Source of the DNA: a virus
Strand: one strand, 5' to 3'
Length of the DNA stretch: 25,083 nt
Virus record (IMG/VR): IMGVR_UViG_3300020438_000258
Location: 1-25,083 of that record
Below are positions 1 to 6,610 of the stretch, one piece after another. The position numbers and the translations under genes are program-made. Every line of letters begins with the position of its first letter. Position 1 is the stretch's first letter. The notes beneath the pieces were generated by a model. It worked only from the letters and a program-made list of their open reading frames with translations, made no database searches and was not told the DNA's origin.

Positions 1-1400
1 AAGCTTTTGCTAAAAAAGTAGCTGAGGAAACTGCTGCTAAAATTGCAATGAAGCAAGCCGAGCAAAAAGCAGCCGAAGAGGCTGTACAAAAAGAAGTTGC
101 TGAGAAAGCCGCTGTAGAAGCAGAAGCTAAAGCAGAGCAGGATAAGCAAGTTCAATCAGCAATCGTAACTGGCATTGAGTCAGGTGCAGAACGTCTCATG
201 GCTGACGTCGAATCTAAAATGTCCGAAAAGGACGCGCAGATCGCCGAAATCATGAAGCAACACGAGTCTGACCTCAAAGAGAAGTCTGACGAAATCTCTA
301 AGATGCGTGATTCCAAGCGAGTTTTTGAAAATCGTGGCGGAAGCGACATAACTAAGTGGGGCAAAGACTTCCTTGGTGCACACATCCTTGGTAAAGTTAC
401 CAAGAAAGGCTGGAACACAGACTATGCGCAAGATCTTTTGCAAAAAGCTGGCGTAACTTATGATGCTACTAGCGCAGCTGGTATCGACGTAAGTGTTTCA
501 GGTGCTTTCGAAGAAGAAGTACGACTTGAGCAGAAAATTGCTCCTCTCTTCCGAGAAATCGCTGTAGCCTCAGGCGCAACTGTATTACCAGTAGCTCCTG
601 ATACCGAAAATGCAAACTGGAATGGTACTGGTCTTGAGACCACTGCTAACCTTTTGGAAGAGTCAGGTGCTTCGGATAACAACTATAATGTTAACCGAGT
701 ATTGCTCCAGGCTTACAGACTCGTTTCTGGTACATTCATTGCGAATGACACAGATGAGCAGGTAGTAATTAGTGTGCTTCCTATCATCACTTCAGCAATC
801 GCACGAGCACACGCAAAAGCAATTGATTCTGCTATTATGATCGGAAACGCTTCTTTTGTAGGTCTTGTAGGTGGAGCTGGCACTGACGGCGCAGGTTCAT
901 TCCTTGCTGCTGATACAGCTCTTGTAACTGACCCTGATGCATCTGGTACTTCTGATGCGATCACAGGTGCTAACCTGTTGTCAATCCGCTCTGAAATGGG
1001 CAAGTACGGTATTAATCCTACTGATGTTGCATACATCGTTGGTATTGACCAGTACTACAACCTCATCGCTGATGCAGCTTTCTCTGATGTATCAGAAGTT
1101 GGCTCCGATACAGCAATGAAACTTGTTGGTCAAGTTGGAAGCATATACGGTTCACCTGTAATTGCTACTGACGTACTGGCTCAAGGTACTAAAGAAACTG
1201 GTGCCTTTACTGGTACAGCCGCTGTTGCAGTTAATATGCGCAACTATGTTATGCCCCGATTGAAGGGTGTTAGCATCGAGACTGACTACGAAGTAGCTGG
1301 TCAGCGCACGGCTATCGTTGCCGCTCAATCACTCGGATTTAACGAGTTGGTTGCTGGCGTAACAAACAACGAGCCTGCTGTACGAATCGAGTATCAGTAA
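1..1400 (+). CDS. HK97-fold major capsid protein (5' end outside window)
   Basis: This is the shell-forming protein of the phage head. The reading frame is already open at base 3, so the gene begins upstream; the Met at base 48 is probably internal. Residues up to about 90 (counted from base 48) are rich in Ala, Glu, Lys and Gln and look like a coiled coil, as in the scaffold-like delta domain of HK97-type capsid proteins, which is usually removed by the prohead protease. From about residue 95 (FENRGG) onward the sequence fits the Phage_capsid family: a GIDVSVSGAFEEEV strand region, a long E-loop-like segment, and an A-domain ending in GVTNNEPAVRIEYQ. Cleavage near residue 90-100 is inferred. 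Of 14 Arg codons from base 48, 13 are CGN and one is AGA, unlike most neighbours and suggestive of high expression. A terminator follows. Confidence 0.9.
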   Translation, partial: AFAKKVAEETAAKIAMKQAEQKAAEEAVQKEVAEKAAVEAEAKAEQDKQVQSAIVTGIESGAERLMADVESKMSEKDAQIAEIMKQHESDLKEKSDEISKMRDSKRVFENRGGSDITKWGKDFLGAHILGKVTKKGWNTDYAQDLLQKAGVTYDATSAAGIDVSVSGAFEEEVRLEQKIAPLFREIAVASGATVLPVAPDTENANWNGTGLETTANLLEESGASDNNYNVNRVLLQAYRLVSGTFIANDTDEQVVISVLPIITSAIARAHAKAIDSAIMIGNASFVGLVGGAGTDGAGSFLAADTALVTDPDASGTSDAITGANLLSIRSEMGKYGINPTDVAYIVGIDQYYNLIADAAFSDVSEVGSDTAMKLVGQVGSIYGSPVIATDVLAQGTKETGAFTGTAAVAVNMRNYVMPRLKGVSIETDYEVAGQRTAIVAAQSLGFNELVAGVTNNEPAVRIEYQ

Positions 1401-1410
1401 TCGATACTTC

Positions 1411-1428
1411 TGATTACCTCGGTAATCA
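1411..1428. repeat. Perfect palindrome after the capsid gene
   Basis: TGATTACC-TC-GGTAATCA is an 8-bp inverted repeat just downstream of the capsid stop. In RNA it would fold as a 7-bp stem with a CTCG loop. A further GTAATC at 1397-1402, overlapping the stop codon, could compete for the GATTAC arm (1412-1417). It could be an RNase processing or protein-binding site, or chance. Confidence 0.5.
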
Positions 1429-1437
1429 TGGGAACTG

Positions 1438-1464
1438 GGGGAGGTTATCCTCCCCTAAGTTTTT
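1438..1464 (+). terminator. Rho-independent terminator after the capsid gene
   Basis: GGGGAGG (1438-1444), loop TTAT, and CCTCCCC (1449-1455) form a perfect 7-bp GC-rich stem, followed after TAAG by TTTTT (1460-1464). The short gap between stem and T-tract makes it weaker than ideal, so partial read-through into the adaptor gene is likely. No promoter fits in the 12 nt between it and the next start codon. Confidence 0.75.
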
Positions 1465-1476
1465 ACTAATTAACTT

Positions 1477-2064
1477 ATGGCAGATTTAATAACATTACAG
1501 CAGTATAAAACGGCAGAGGGTATAACTCAGCCTAAAGATGACGCTCGCCTGAACGTTTTAATACCTTCAGTAAGTCAATTAGTAAAATCTTATTGCGGAA
1601 ATAGTTTTGTAGACTATTACTCTAGCAACAAAACCGAACTTTTCACAATTGATTGGGGAACCTACATAGTTCAACTAACAGAAGGCCCTGTCAATAGTAT
1701 AGTAAGCGTTCAAGAGACTGAAAACTATGGAGGCGTTTTAAAAACTCTTACTACTACAGCTCAAGAATACGCTTTAAATGCTTCAACAGATTGTATTTAC
1801 AGAACAACTAATGCAGGCTATAAAAACTGGCCTGTAGGCGTGGAGACAGTAAAAATAGTATACACAGCAGGATATGATGTAATACCAGGAGACTTAAAAC
1901 TTGCGGTACTCGATCTTGTTACATACTACTTAAAAGATGAGCATAAAGCTCGACAGAGTATAGCAGGAGCTAGCATACAGAATCAGAGCAGCTCCACACA
2001 AAGAGATAATGTTTCTTTTCCAGATCACATTAAGAGAGTCTTAGACTTGTATAAAAACTTTTAA
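1477..2064 (+). CDS. Head-tail connector (HK97 gp6-like adaptor)
   Basis: This 195-aa protein probably forms the adaptor ring that sits under the portal and joins the head to the neck. The N-terminal region (residues 5-45: ITLQQYKTAEGI, then DDARLNVLIPSVSQLVKSYCG) matches the helical start of gp6/YqbG-like adaptors. It is followed by a beta-rich middle (TIDWGTYIVQLTEGPV) and a helical C-terminus (GDLKLAVLDLVTYYLKDEHKAR), the usual family plan. Position directly after the capsid gene is canonical. There is no clear Shine-Dalgarno before the ATG; the nearest GAGG (1441-1444) is tied up in the terminator stem 33 nt upstream. Weak translation would suit a ring protein needed in about a dozen copies. 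Confidence 0.75.
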   Translation: MADLITLQQYKTAEGITQPKDDARLNVLIPSVSQLVKSYCGNSFVDYYSSNKTELFTIDWGTYIVQLTEGPVNSIVSVQETENYGGVLKTLTTTAQEYALNASTDCIYRTTNAGYKNWPVGVETVKIVYTAGYDVIPGDLKLAVLDLVTYYLKDEHKARQSIAGASIQNQSSSTQRDNVSFPDHIKRVLDLYKNF

Positions 2065-3474
2065 ATGAGTTCTTCAGCTTTCAGGCAAAAAATCGTAGAT
2101 GCGATATTAAAAACCTACAATGGTAGTACACAGGGAAAGAAGCTCGGAGAGGCAGCCCGTAGCATATTACAATCAGCTAAAGTACAGCAATGTGTAGTAC
2201 TAACTCCTTCGGTTCTAGAACAAATAAAAGTAGGATATAATGCTGCAGCTAATAATACTTTAAAAGGCGGACAAGTAGCGCAGTATAAAAACGGTTTAAT
2301 AGCTTTTATATCGTCTAAGGCTTCTAAGTTTCCCGGTAACACAACTGGAGGAGAACAATTTCAAAAATTGGTTAAGCAAAATGGGCTTACTTTTGGTCTT
2401 AATATTTTTTATGTGCCTAAGTCTTTTGATACTATTATAAAGTACTTTAGAACGTATAATGAAACTTTTGCAGCATCAAAAGGACATACTTATGATCATA
2501 CAGCTTATGGACAAACTGTACATATAGATCACGGGGGAGAGGGTGTACCTTCTGGCTTGATGGGAGCTGTACTAGGCTTAGAGACAATGAGAGGTAGAAG
2601 AGCTCCGGAAGAGCTTACTAAAAAAGGCGGACTTTTTGATCAAAATTTAACAGCAGCTTTAGATGCTGGGTTAAATAAGCTAACTGTCGGGCAAAAGGGC
2701 AAGACAAAAGCATTAATTATGGAGATGGTAGCAAATGCCCATCAATTTGTAGATAGAAATGGAGAGTTGAGAGCAGGATTTAGTATGTTACTTTCTCCAG
2801 TGCTTCAAAAACAGAATTCTTTACAATCTAGCGAAGAAAAACAAACAATGGACGCTTTAGTTGATGCATACCGTGCTACTATGAAGAAAGTAGAGTATGA
2901 GAAGATGGAAGGCTCCAGCACCCTTCTTGAGAAAGTAGAAAAAGTTATAGTTATAGACAAGATTGTAGGTAATTTAAAAAGCAAGAAAAACCTTAAAGTA
3001 AAATTAGGGGCTAAAAAAGTTGAAACCAAAACAAGGAGTAAGGGAAAAGGAAAAACAAAAGGCGGAAAAGGAGTAACTCCCAATAAGATAAGCAGAGGAG
3101 GGGTATTAGCGAAAGCAGCAAGTTCTCCACAAGTAAAAAAACCTAAAGCTAATAGATCTTTATTCAATACTATGGCAATGATTAACCAGAAATTACCAGA
3201 CACAGTAAGAAAAAATATGAGAGCTCCTCGTTTAGTAAACCAATCCGGTGCTTTTGCTAGTAGTGTAAAAATTACAGATGTTATGACAACTAAAAAAGGC
3301 TACCCTAGTTTTGGTTATACATACGACAAAAATCCTTACCAGGTGTATGAAGTGGGTACAGGAGCTCCGCCCTGGGCAACTCCTCAGAGAGACCCTAGAA
3401 CGTTAATTGATGCTTCTATAAGAGAGATAGCCGCTAACTTAGCACTAGGAAGATTTTATACTAGGAGAATGTAG
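2065..3474 (+). CDS. Neck/tail-completion protein with gp10-like C-terminus
   Basis: A 469-aa protein in the slot where HK97-like phages carry head-closure and tail-completion genes, so a neck role is inferred. It has three parts. Residues 1-300 are mostly helical and unrecognised, with a His/Asp cluster (HTYDH at 141-145, HIDHG at 153-157). Residues 305-340 are a Lys/Gly-rich basic linker (KGKGKTKGGKG). Residues 370-469 resemble gp10-type completion proteins: RLVNQSGAFASSVKI, then NPYQVYEVGTGAPPWATP, close to the family pattern TG-x-LRxS...YAxYVExGT. The ATG abuts the preceding stop and lacks a clear Shine-Dalgarno, so translation may be coupled. At 469 aa it is several times longer than normal gp10 proteins. 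The N-terminal function is unknown. Confidence 0.5.
   Translation: MSSSAFRQKIVDAILKTYNGSTQGKKLGEAARSILQSAKVQQCVVLTPSVLEQIKVGYNAAANNTLKGGQVAQYKNGLIAFISSKASKFPGNTTGGEQFQKLVKQNGLTFGLNIFYVPKSFDTIIKYFRTYNETFAASKGHTYDHTAYGQTVHIDHGGEGVPSGLMGAVLGLETMRGRRAPEELTKKGGLFDQNLTAALDAGLNKLTVGQKGKTKALIMEMVANAHQFVDRNGELRAGFSMLLSPVLQKQNSLQSSEEKQTMDALVDAYRATMKKVEYEKMEGSSTLLEKVEKVIVIDKIVGNLKSKKNLKVKLGAKKVETKTRSKGKGKTKGGKGVTPNKISRGGVLAKAASSPQVKKPKANRSLFNTMAMINQKLPDTVRKNMRAPRLVNQSGAFASSVKITDVMTTKKGYPSFGYTYDKNPYQVYEVGTGAPPWATPQRDPRTLIDASIREIAANLALGRFYTRRM
3463..3467 (+). promoter_or_regulatory. RBS that fixes a GTG start
   Basis: AGGAG lies 6 nt before the GTG at 3474, whose first base is the last base of the upstream TAG stop (3472-3474). 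The spacing supports GTG as the true start of the next gene. Confidence 0.7.
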
Positions 3475-3926
3475 TGGCTAATGAAAGATTATATACGTCC
3501 AGAAGAGGCGGAATAACAGCAGGACTAGCAGATGCTATAAGCAAGATAGATGGTCGAGGCCTCTATCATCAGTCCGTAGCAGAAACCAGTCCAAGACTAA
3601 AATTTTGGGATGAGATAGAACAGTTTCCCGCTGTGCACTTAAATGCAGGAAGTGAAAGCAGACAGTATCAGGCAGGGGGCTATAAAGACAGATTCCTAAA
3701 TATAACAGTAAGATGTTACGTAAACCAAGAAGATTCAGTAAAAGCTTTAGACGAGCTACTAGAAGATGTAGAAACTCTTTTAGAGGAAAATAGTAAGTTA
3801 AAATACCATGATAGAAATGGTTTAGAGCAGTTTACTCAACAAATCACAATTATTAGTATAGATACTGATGAAGGTGTATTAGATCCTTTAGGAGTCGGAG
3901 AGATTCTTATAGAGGTTCGTTATTAG
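3474..3926 (+). CDS. Probable tail terminator protein
   Basis: A 150-aa protein, starting at GTG, with the plan of siphovirus tail terminator or completion proteins (lambda gpU-like role), which cap the tail tube and join it to the neck. The sequence runs through an N-terminal helix (GGITAGLADAISKI), a central FPAVHLNAGSESRQY followed by LNITVRCYV, an acidic helix (ALDELLEDVETLLEEN), and a final strand with DPLGVGEILIEVRY. This 'fPa..l..gse..y' block followed by a beta strand and a dimerising helix is typical of the family. It sits between the neck gene and the tail tube gene, as expected. Assignment rests on context and pattern, not on a catalytic motif; a generic minor tail protein is the alternative. 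Confidence 0.6.
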   Translation: MANERLYTSRRGGITAGLADAISKIDGRGLYHQSVAETSPRLKFWDEIEQFPAVHLNAGSESRQYQAGGYKDRFLNITVRCYVNQEDSVKALDELLEDVETLLEENSKLKYHDRNGLEQFTQQITIISIDTDEGVLDPLGVGEILIEVRY

Positions 3927-3987
3927 AAAATGCGGGCAAGAACAAACGTTCACGACCATGCCTTTTCAAGTTCATAGGAGATAATCT

Positions 3988-5643
3988 ATGGCACAACAAC
4001 TATATTTCAGTCGTGATACGAGAATGTTTATTCAGTTTCGTAACCCTGCTGATAATACTGAAGCAGCTGCAAAGCTGGGAGCGGGTGCTCTCTGGGAGGT
4101 TCCTGTATTAGACGGATATAGCTTCTCTCAAACCACCAATACCTCCGAAATAACACTTGCGGAAATGGAAAGTACCGTAGGTATAAGTAGACGTGGTCGT
4201 CGTATGTTTACAGACTCCTTAGCACCTGCTGAGTGGTCTTTCTCTACATATATTCGTCCTTTCGTATCTAAAGCAGGGAGTGTTACTCCTGCAGGGTCTG
4301 TTGCGGCTTCTGATGCAACAGAAGTACACGCGGTAGAGGAAGCCTTATGGGCAGGCATGTTTGGTGCAGATACCTACACTACAGGAAGTGGTTTTACACG
4401 AGCTACCAATCCTGCAGTAAGTGGAGGACCTGTTATTACTCCCGCAAGCACTAGTTCAGTTATTAGTATAGCAGAATCTAACAGATCAGCAATGACTGGT
4501 TTTGTTATATTCTTTATGATTGATACTGCAACCTCAAATCCTCTTGTATACAGACTACCAGAAGCAGTTGTTAATGAAGTAAGTGTAGACTTTGATGTCG
4601 ATGGTATTGCTACGTTAAATTGGTCTGGAATGGCAAAAGAAATTCAAGACGTATCTGGTGGAGTACTTACAGGAACTTCGGCTCCTGCGTATAATGCTAC
4701 GAGTAAAGACGGTTCTACTGTTGTACTTGGTGATATTTTTATCGATACCGACAATGCACTAGGCCGACAGTTTAACATTGTTAAGACTGTTCCTGGAAGT
4801 GGAAATGTATCTTTAACCGCAGCAATTGATGAAGGTACAACTAGTACTAAGAACTTTATTCGAAATCGATTGACTTCTGTAAGTATTGAAGCTGCAGATG
4901 CTACGGATAAGATTCCTACTATTTTCCCTGGTTCTAATGTTCCTATTACAGGACTTACTAAAGCTGACCCTGCTGTTGCAACAGCTGCAGCACACGGCTT
5001 TGCCGTGGGGGATAAAGTTTTTGTTTCAGGAACCTGTGCAATAACAACTTCCAGTGTTGATGTTCTTCAGAATATTGAGCATACAATTACAGCCGTTACC
5101 ACAAATACCTTTACTATAGGAGCTCTGGATACCTCCAGTTCTTCTGGTACTTTTAGTGCCTCCAGTTTGGTAGCTGCAAACGGAAAGTATAGTCTAGTAC
5201 TAACAGGTGGAAACTTTACTTTAGGTAATAATATTACGTACCTTGTACCAGAAGAATTAGGTGCAATTAACCAGCCGCTTGAGCACGTAACAGGCAACCG
5301 AGCTGCTACAGGTAATGCAACCTGTTATCTTACATTGGATGACGCAGATATTACGTCAGGTACATCAAGACAGTTCTTTAATGATCTTGTTAGTACAGGC
5401 GCAATGTCTAAAGTTGTAAACAAGTTTGAGGTAACAATGCATATTGGTGGTGCTACAGCAACAGGTAACACTACTGACCCTGCATTAAAGATTGTTTTTC
5501 CTACTGCTCACATTGAGGTTCCTACTCACTCAATTGAGGATGTTATATCAATGGAAACAAACTTTACCGCACTTCCAACAGACTTTGGAACAGCAGACGA
5601 AGTTAGCTCAATCACCTACTTCCCAGTAGACGATTACGCTTAA
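3988..5643 (+). CDS. Major tail tube protein with FCCH-like insert
   Basis: A 551-aa tube subunit. It is long for a siphovirus tube protein and more like the double-domain T5 pb6 type. The N-terminal half (LYFSRDTRMFIQF, WEVPVLDGYSFSQTTNTSEI, GRRMFTDSLAPAEWSFSTYI) has the usual tube pattern of strands around a 'SEI' turn. Residues about 315-380 (PITGLTKADPAVATAAAHGF, then GDKVFVSGT and NTFTIGALD) match the FCCH domain of ubiquitin E1 enzymes, known as a stray module in phage structural proteins. Residues about 390-551 look like a second tube domain. AGGAG (3976-3980) lies 7 nt before the ATG. Of 16 Arg codons, 11 are CGN, consistent with a highly expressed gene. It is followed by a terminator and a new promoter. 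Confidence 0.8.
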   Translation: MAQQLYFSRDTRMFIQFRNPADNTEAAAKLGAGALWEVPVLDGYSFSQTTNTSEITLAEMESTVGISRRGRRMFTDSLAPAEWSFSTYIRPFVSKAGSVTPAGSVAASDATEVHAVEEALWAGMFGADTYTTGSGFTRATNPAVSGGPVITPASTSSVISIAESNRSAMTGFVIFFMIDTATSNPLVYRLPEAVVNEVSVDFDVDGIATLNWSGMAKEIQDVSGGVLTGTSAPAYNATSKDGSTVVLGDIFIDTDNALGRQFNIVKTVPGSGNVSLTAAIDEGTTSTKNFIRNRLTSVSIEAADATDKIPTIFPGSNVPITGLTKADPAVATAAAHGFAVGDKVFVSGTCAITTSSVDVLQNIEHTITAVTTNTFTIGALDTSSSSGTFSASSLVAANGKYSLVLTGGNFTLGNNITYLVPEELGAINQPLEHVTGNRAATGNATCYLTLDDADITSGTSRQFFNDLVSTGAMSKVVNKFEVTMHIGGATATGNTTDPALKIVFPTAHIEVPTHSIEDVISMETNFTALPTDFGTADEVSSITYFPVDDYA

Positions 5644-5648
5644 TACCT

Positions 5649-5672
5649 AAAAGGGGCTTCGGCCCCTTTTTT
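5649..5672 (+). terminator. Strong UUCG-loop terminator after the tail tube gene
   Basis: GGGGC (5653-5657), loop TTCG, GCCCC (5662-5666), then six T's. The upstream AAAA pairs with part of the T-run to lengthen the stem. This is a textbook intrinsic terminator placed directly after the tube stop codon. Confidence 0.95.
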
Positions 5673-5695
5673 CACTCACCACACAAAAATACTTC

Positions 5696-5724
5696 TTGAC
5701 ATTTATTGTCTTATATCGTATAAT
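5696..5724 (+). promoter_or_regulatory. Consensus sigma70-type promoter P1
   Basis: TTGACA (5696-5701) and TATAAT (5719-5724), with both hexamers exact and a 17-nt spacer. It lies between the tube terminator and the chaperone gene, whose ATG (5754) is preceded by TAAGGA (5738-5743). The spacer holds TGTC (5707-5710), which pairs as an inverted repeat with GACA of the -35 box and might be an operator half-site. Confidence 0.88.
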
Positions 5725-5753
5725 TTAGTTTCAAAAATAAGGATTTAATAACA

Positions 5754-6197
5754 ATGGCTGATGCTGCTACAACAACAAAGAAAGAACCTGTTTCACTAAA
5801 AAGTCTTATGACTTCTAGCAAGACTGTAAAAATACCCTTCCCAGGATACGAAGGATTTAATATAGATATATGTTACTTAGCTAGAGAAGAGCTTATAAAA
5901 ATACGCAAAAAATGTATTACAAATAAGTGGAACAAGAAAACTCATCAACCAGAAGAAGAACTTGACGATGATAAGTTCTTAGTAGAATATACAAAAGCAA
6001 TAATAAAGGGATGGGAAGGCTTTAAATACTCTTACCTAGAAGAGCTTCTTTTGGTGGATATAAGAGACTTTGATCCTGAGGATTGTTTGCCCTACACTGC
6101 GGAAAACGCAGAGTTATTAATGAGAAATGCAACCGATTTCGATACATGGATAACCGAAACAGTAGGTGACTTGGAAAATTTTACCAAGAACAAGTAG
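5754..6197 (+). CDS. Tail assembly chaperone (lambda gpG analogue)
   Basis: A 147-aa protein in the position of lambda G, the chaperone that coats the tape measure and recruits tube subunits; it is normally absent from the finished virion. After a disordered N-terminus it has a small beta region (KTVKIPFPGYEGFNIDICYL) and helices (AREELIKIRKKC, DDKFLVEYTKAIIKGWEGF), with an acidic C-terminal half, as is common for tail chaperones. It is the first gene after promoter P1. Its last codons carry the frameshift heptamer A AAT TTT (6176-6182), so most ribosomes would end at TAG 6195-6197 and a minority would make the longer form. The sequence is diverged; position plus the frameshift signal carry the assignment. 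Confidence 0.75.
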   Translation: MADAATTTKKEPVSLKSLMTSSKTVKIPFPGYEGFNIDICYLAREELIKIRKKCITNKWNKKTHQPEEELDDDKFLVEYTKAIIKGWEGFKYSYLEELLLVDIRDFDPEDCLPYTAENAELLMRNATDFDTWITETVGDLENFTKNK

Positions 6198-6610
6198 TAG
6201 AAATACTTAAGCTACTTGAAAGATATGTAAATGAGAGAAACTCTAGCTTTGATTTAGAGAAGTATTTACTTATCTGTGAACAATTAGGCGAAGAGCCCGA
6301 CCCTAAAAGAATGCCACTTGAAGCCTCTGTATTTCCTGAGGAAGTTCAACTGGCATTTTTTGTATTCCAAAGGCTAACAGATAGATGGGATACTAATACT
6401 GGTACATATTTTGGAAAAGACTGGAGCGATATAAAGTATTTATTTGAACTGTACGAAATAGAAGACGAAAGAGAAGTGTATTTTTTTGCAAGATCATACG
6501 AAAGTTACGTTGTAAAAGCGGCCGCAGAGGATCAAAAGCGGAGACAAAAAAGAGAAGAACAAAAAGCGGGTAATAGCGGTAAAACCTATACCCATAATGT
6601 GCGAGGATAA
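5754..6610 (+). CDS. Chaperone fusion made by -1 frameshift (lambda gpGT analogue)
   Basis: Predicted product of slippage at 6176-6182, equivalent to join(5754..6182, 6182..6610), about 285 aa. The -1 frame is open from the slip site to TAA at 6608-6610, reading ...ENF-YQEQVVEILKLLERYV and on through MPLEASVFPEEVQLAFFVF to a basic, charged tail (QKRRQKREEQK). The downstream frame has no start codon until ATG 6311, well inside the conserved-looking domain and with no good Shine-Dalgarno, so frameshifting explains it better than a separate gene. In lambda-like phages the T domain binds tube subunits while G binds the tape measure. The stop overlaps the tape measure ATG by one base (TAATG). Confidence 0.8.
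6176..6182 (+). other. Slippery heptamer for -1 frameshift
   Basis: A AAT TTT in the gpG frame fits X XXY YYZ exactly. After slippage the ribosome reads TAC (6182-6184) in the frame that stays open to 6610. It lies 12 nt before the zero-frame stop. Confidence 0.85.
6191..6267 (+). promoter_or_regulatory. Candidate frameshift-stimulating hairpin/pseudoknot
   Basis: CAAGTAG (6191-6197) pairs perfectly with CTACTTG (6212-6218), starting 8 nt after the slip site. The 14-nt loop contains AAATACTT (6201-6208), perfectly complementary to AAGTATTT (6260-6267). Together they allow an H-type pseudoknot with a 7-bp and an 8-bp stem. The pairs are AU-rich, so stability is uncertain. An alternative short hairpin, AAGTA with TACTT (6204-6208), would compete. 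Confidence 0.5.

Noticed and set aside
1-6. HindIII site (AAGCTT) exactly at the left edge
   Set aside because: Could hint at a cloned fragment end, but a single 6-bp site at the edge is not evidence, and nothing at the right edge matches it.
2805-3203. Minus-strand frame of 132 codons
   Set aside because: It lies wholly antisense to the neck gene, has hydrophobic low-complexity content mirroring Lys-rich codons, and has no promoter or ribosome site.
3935-3966. GGCA...TGCC-TTTT as a possible terminator
   Set aside because: Only a 4-bp outer stem with a poorly matched interior; much weaker than the two terminators accepted.
3930-3977. 15-codon frame (MRARTNVHDHAFSSS) before the tail tube gene
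   Set aside because: No Shine-Dalgarno and no leader-peptide features; its stop merely overlaps the tube gene's AGGAG.
6311-6610. Separate 99-aa gene starting at ATG 6311
   Set aside because: No good ribosome site, and the same frame is open back to the slip site at 6176-6182; it is better read as the C-terminal part of the frameshift fusion.
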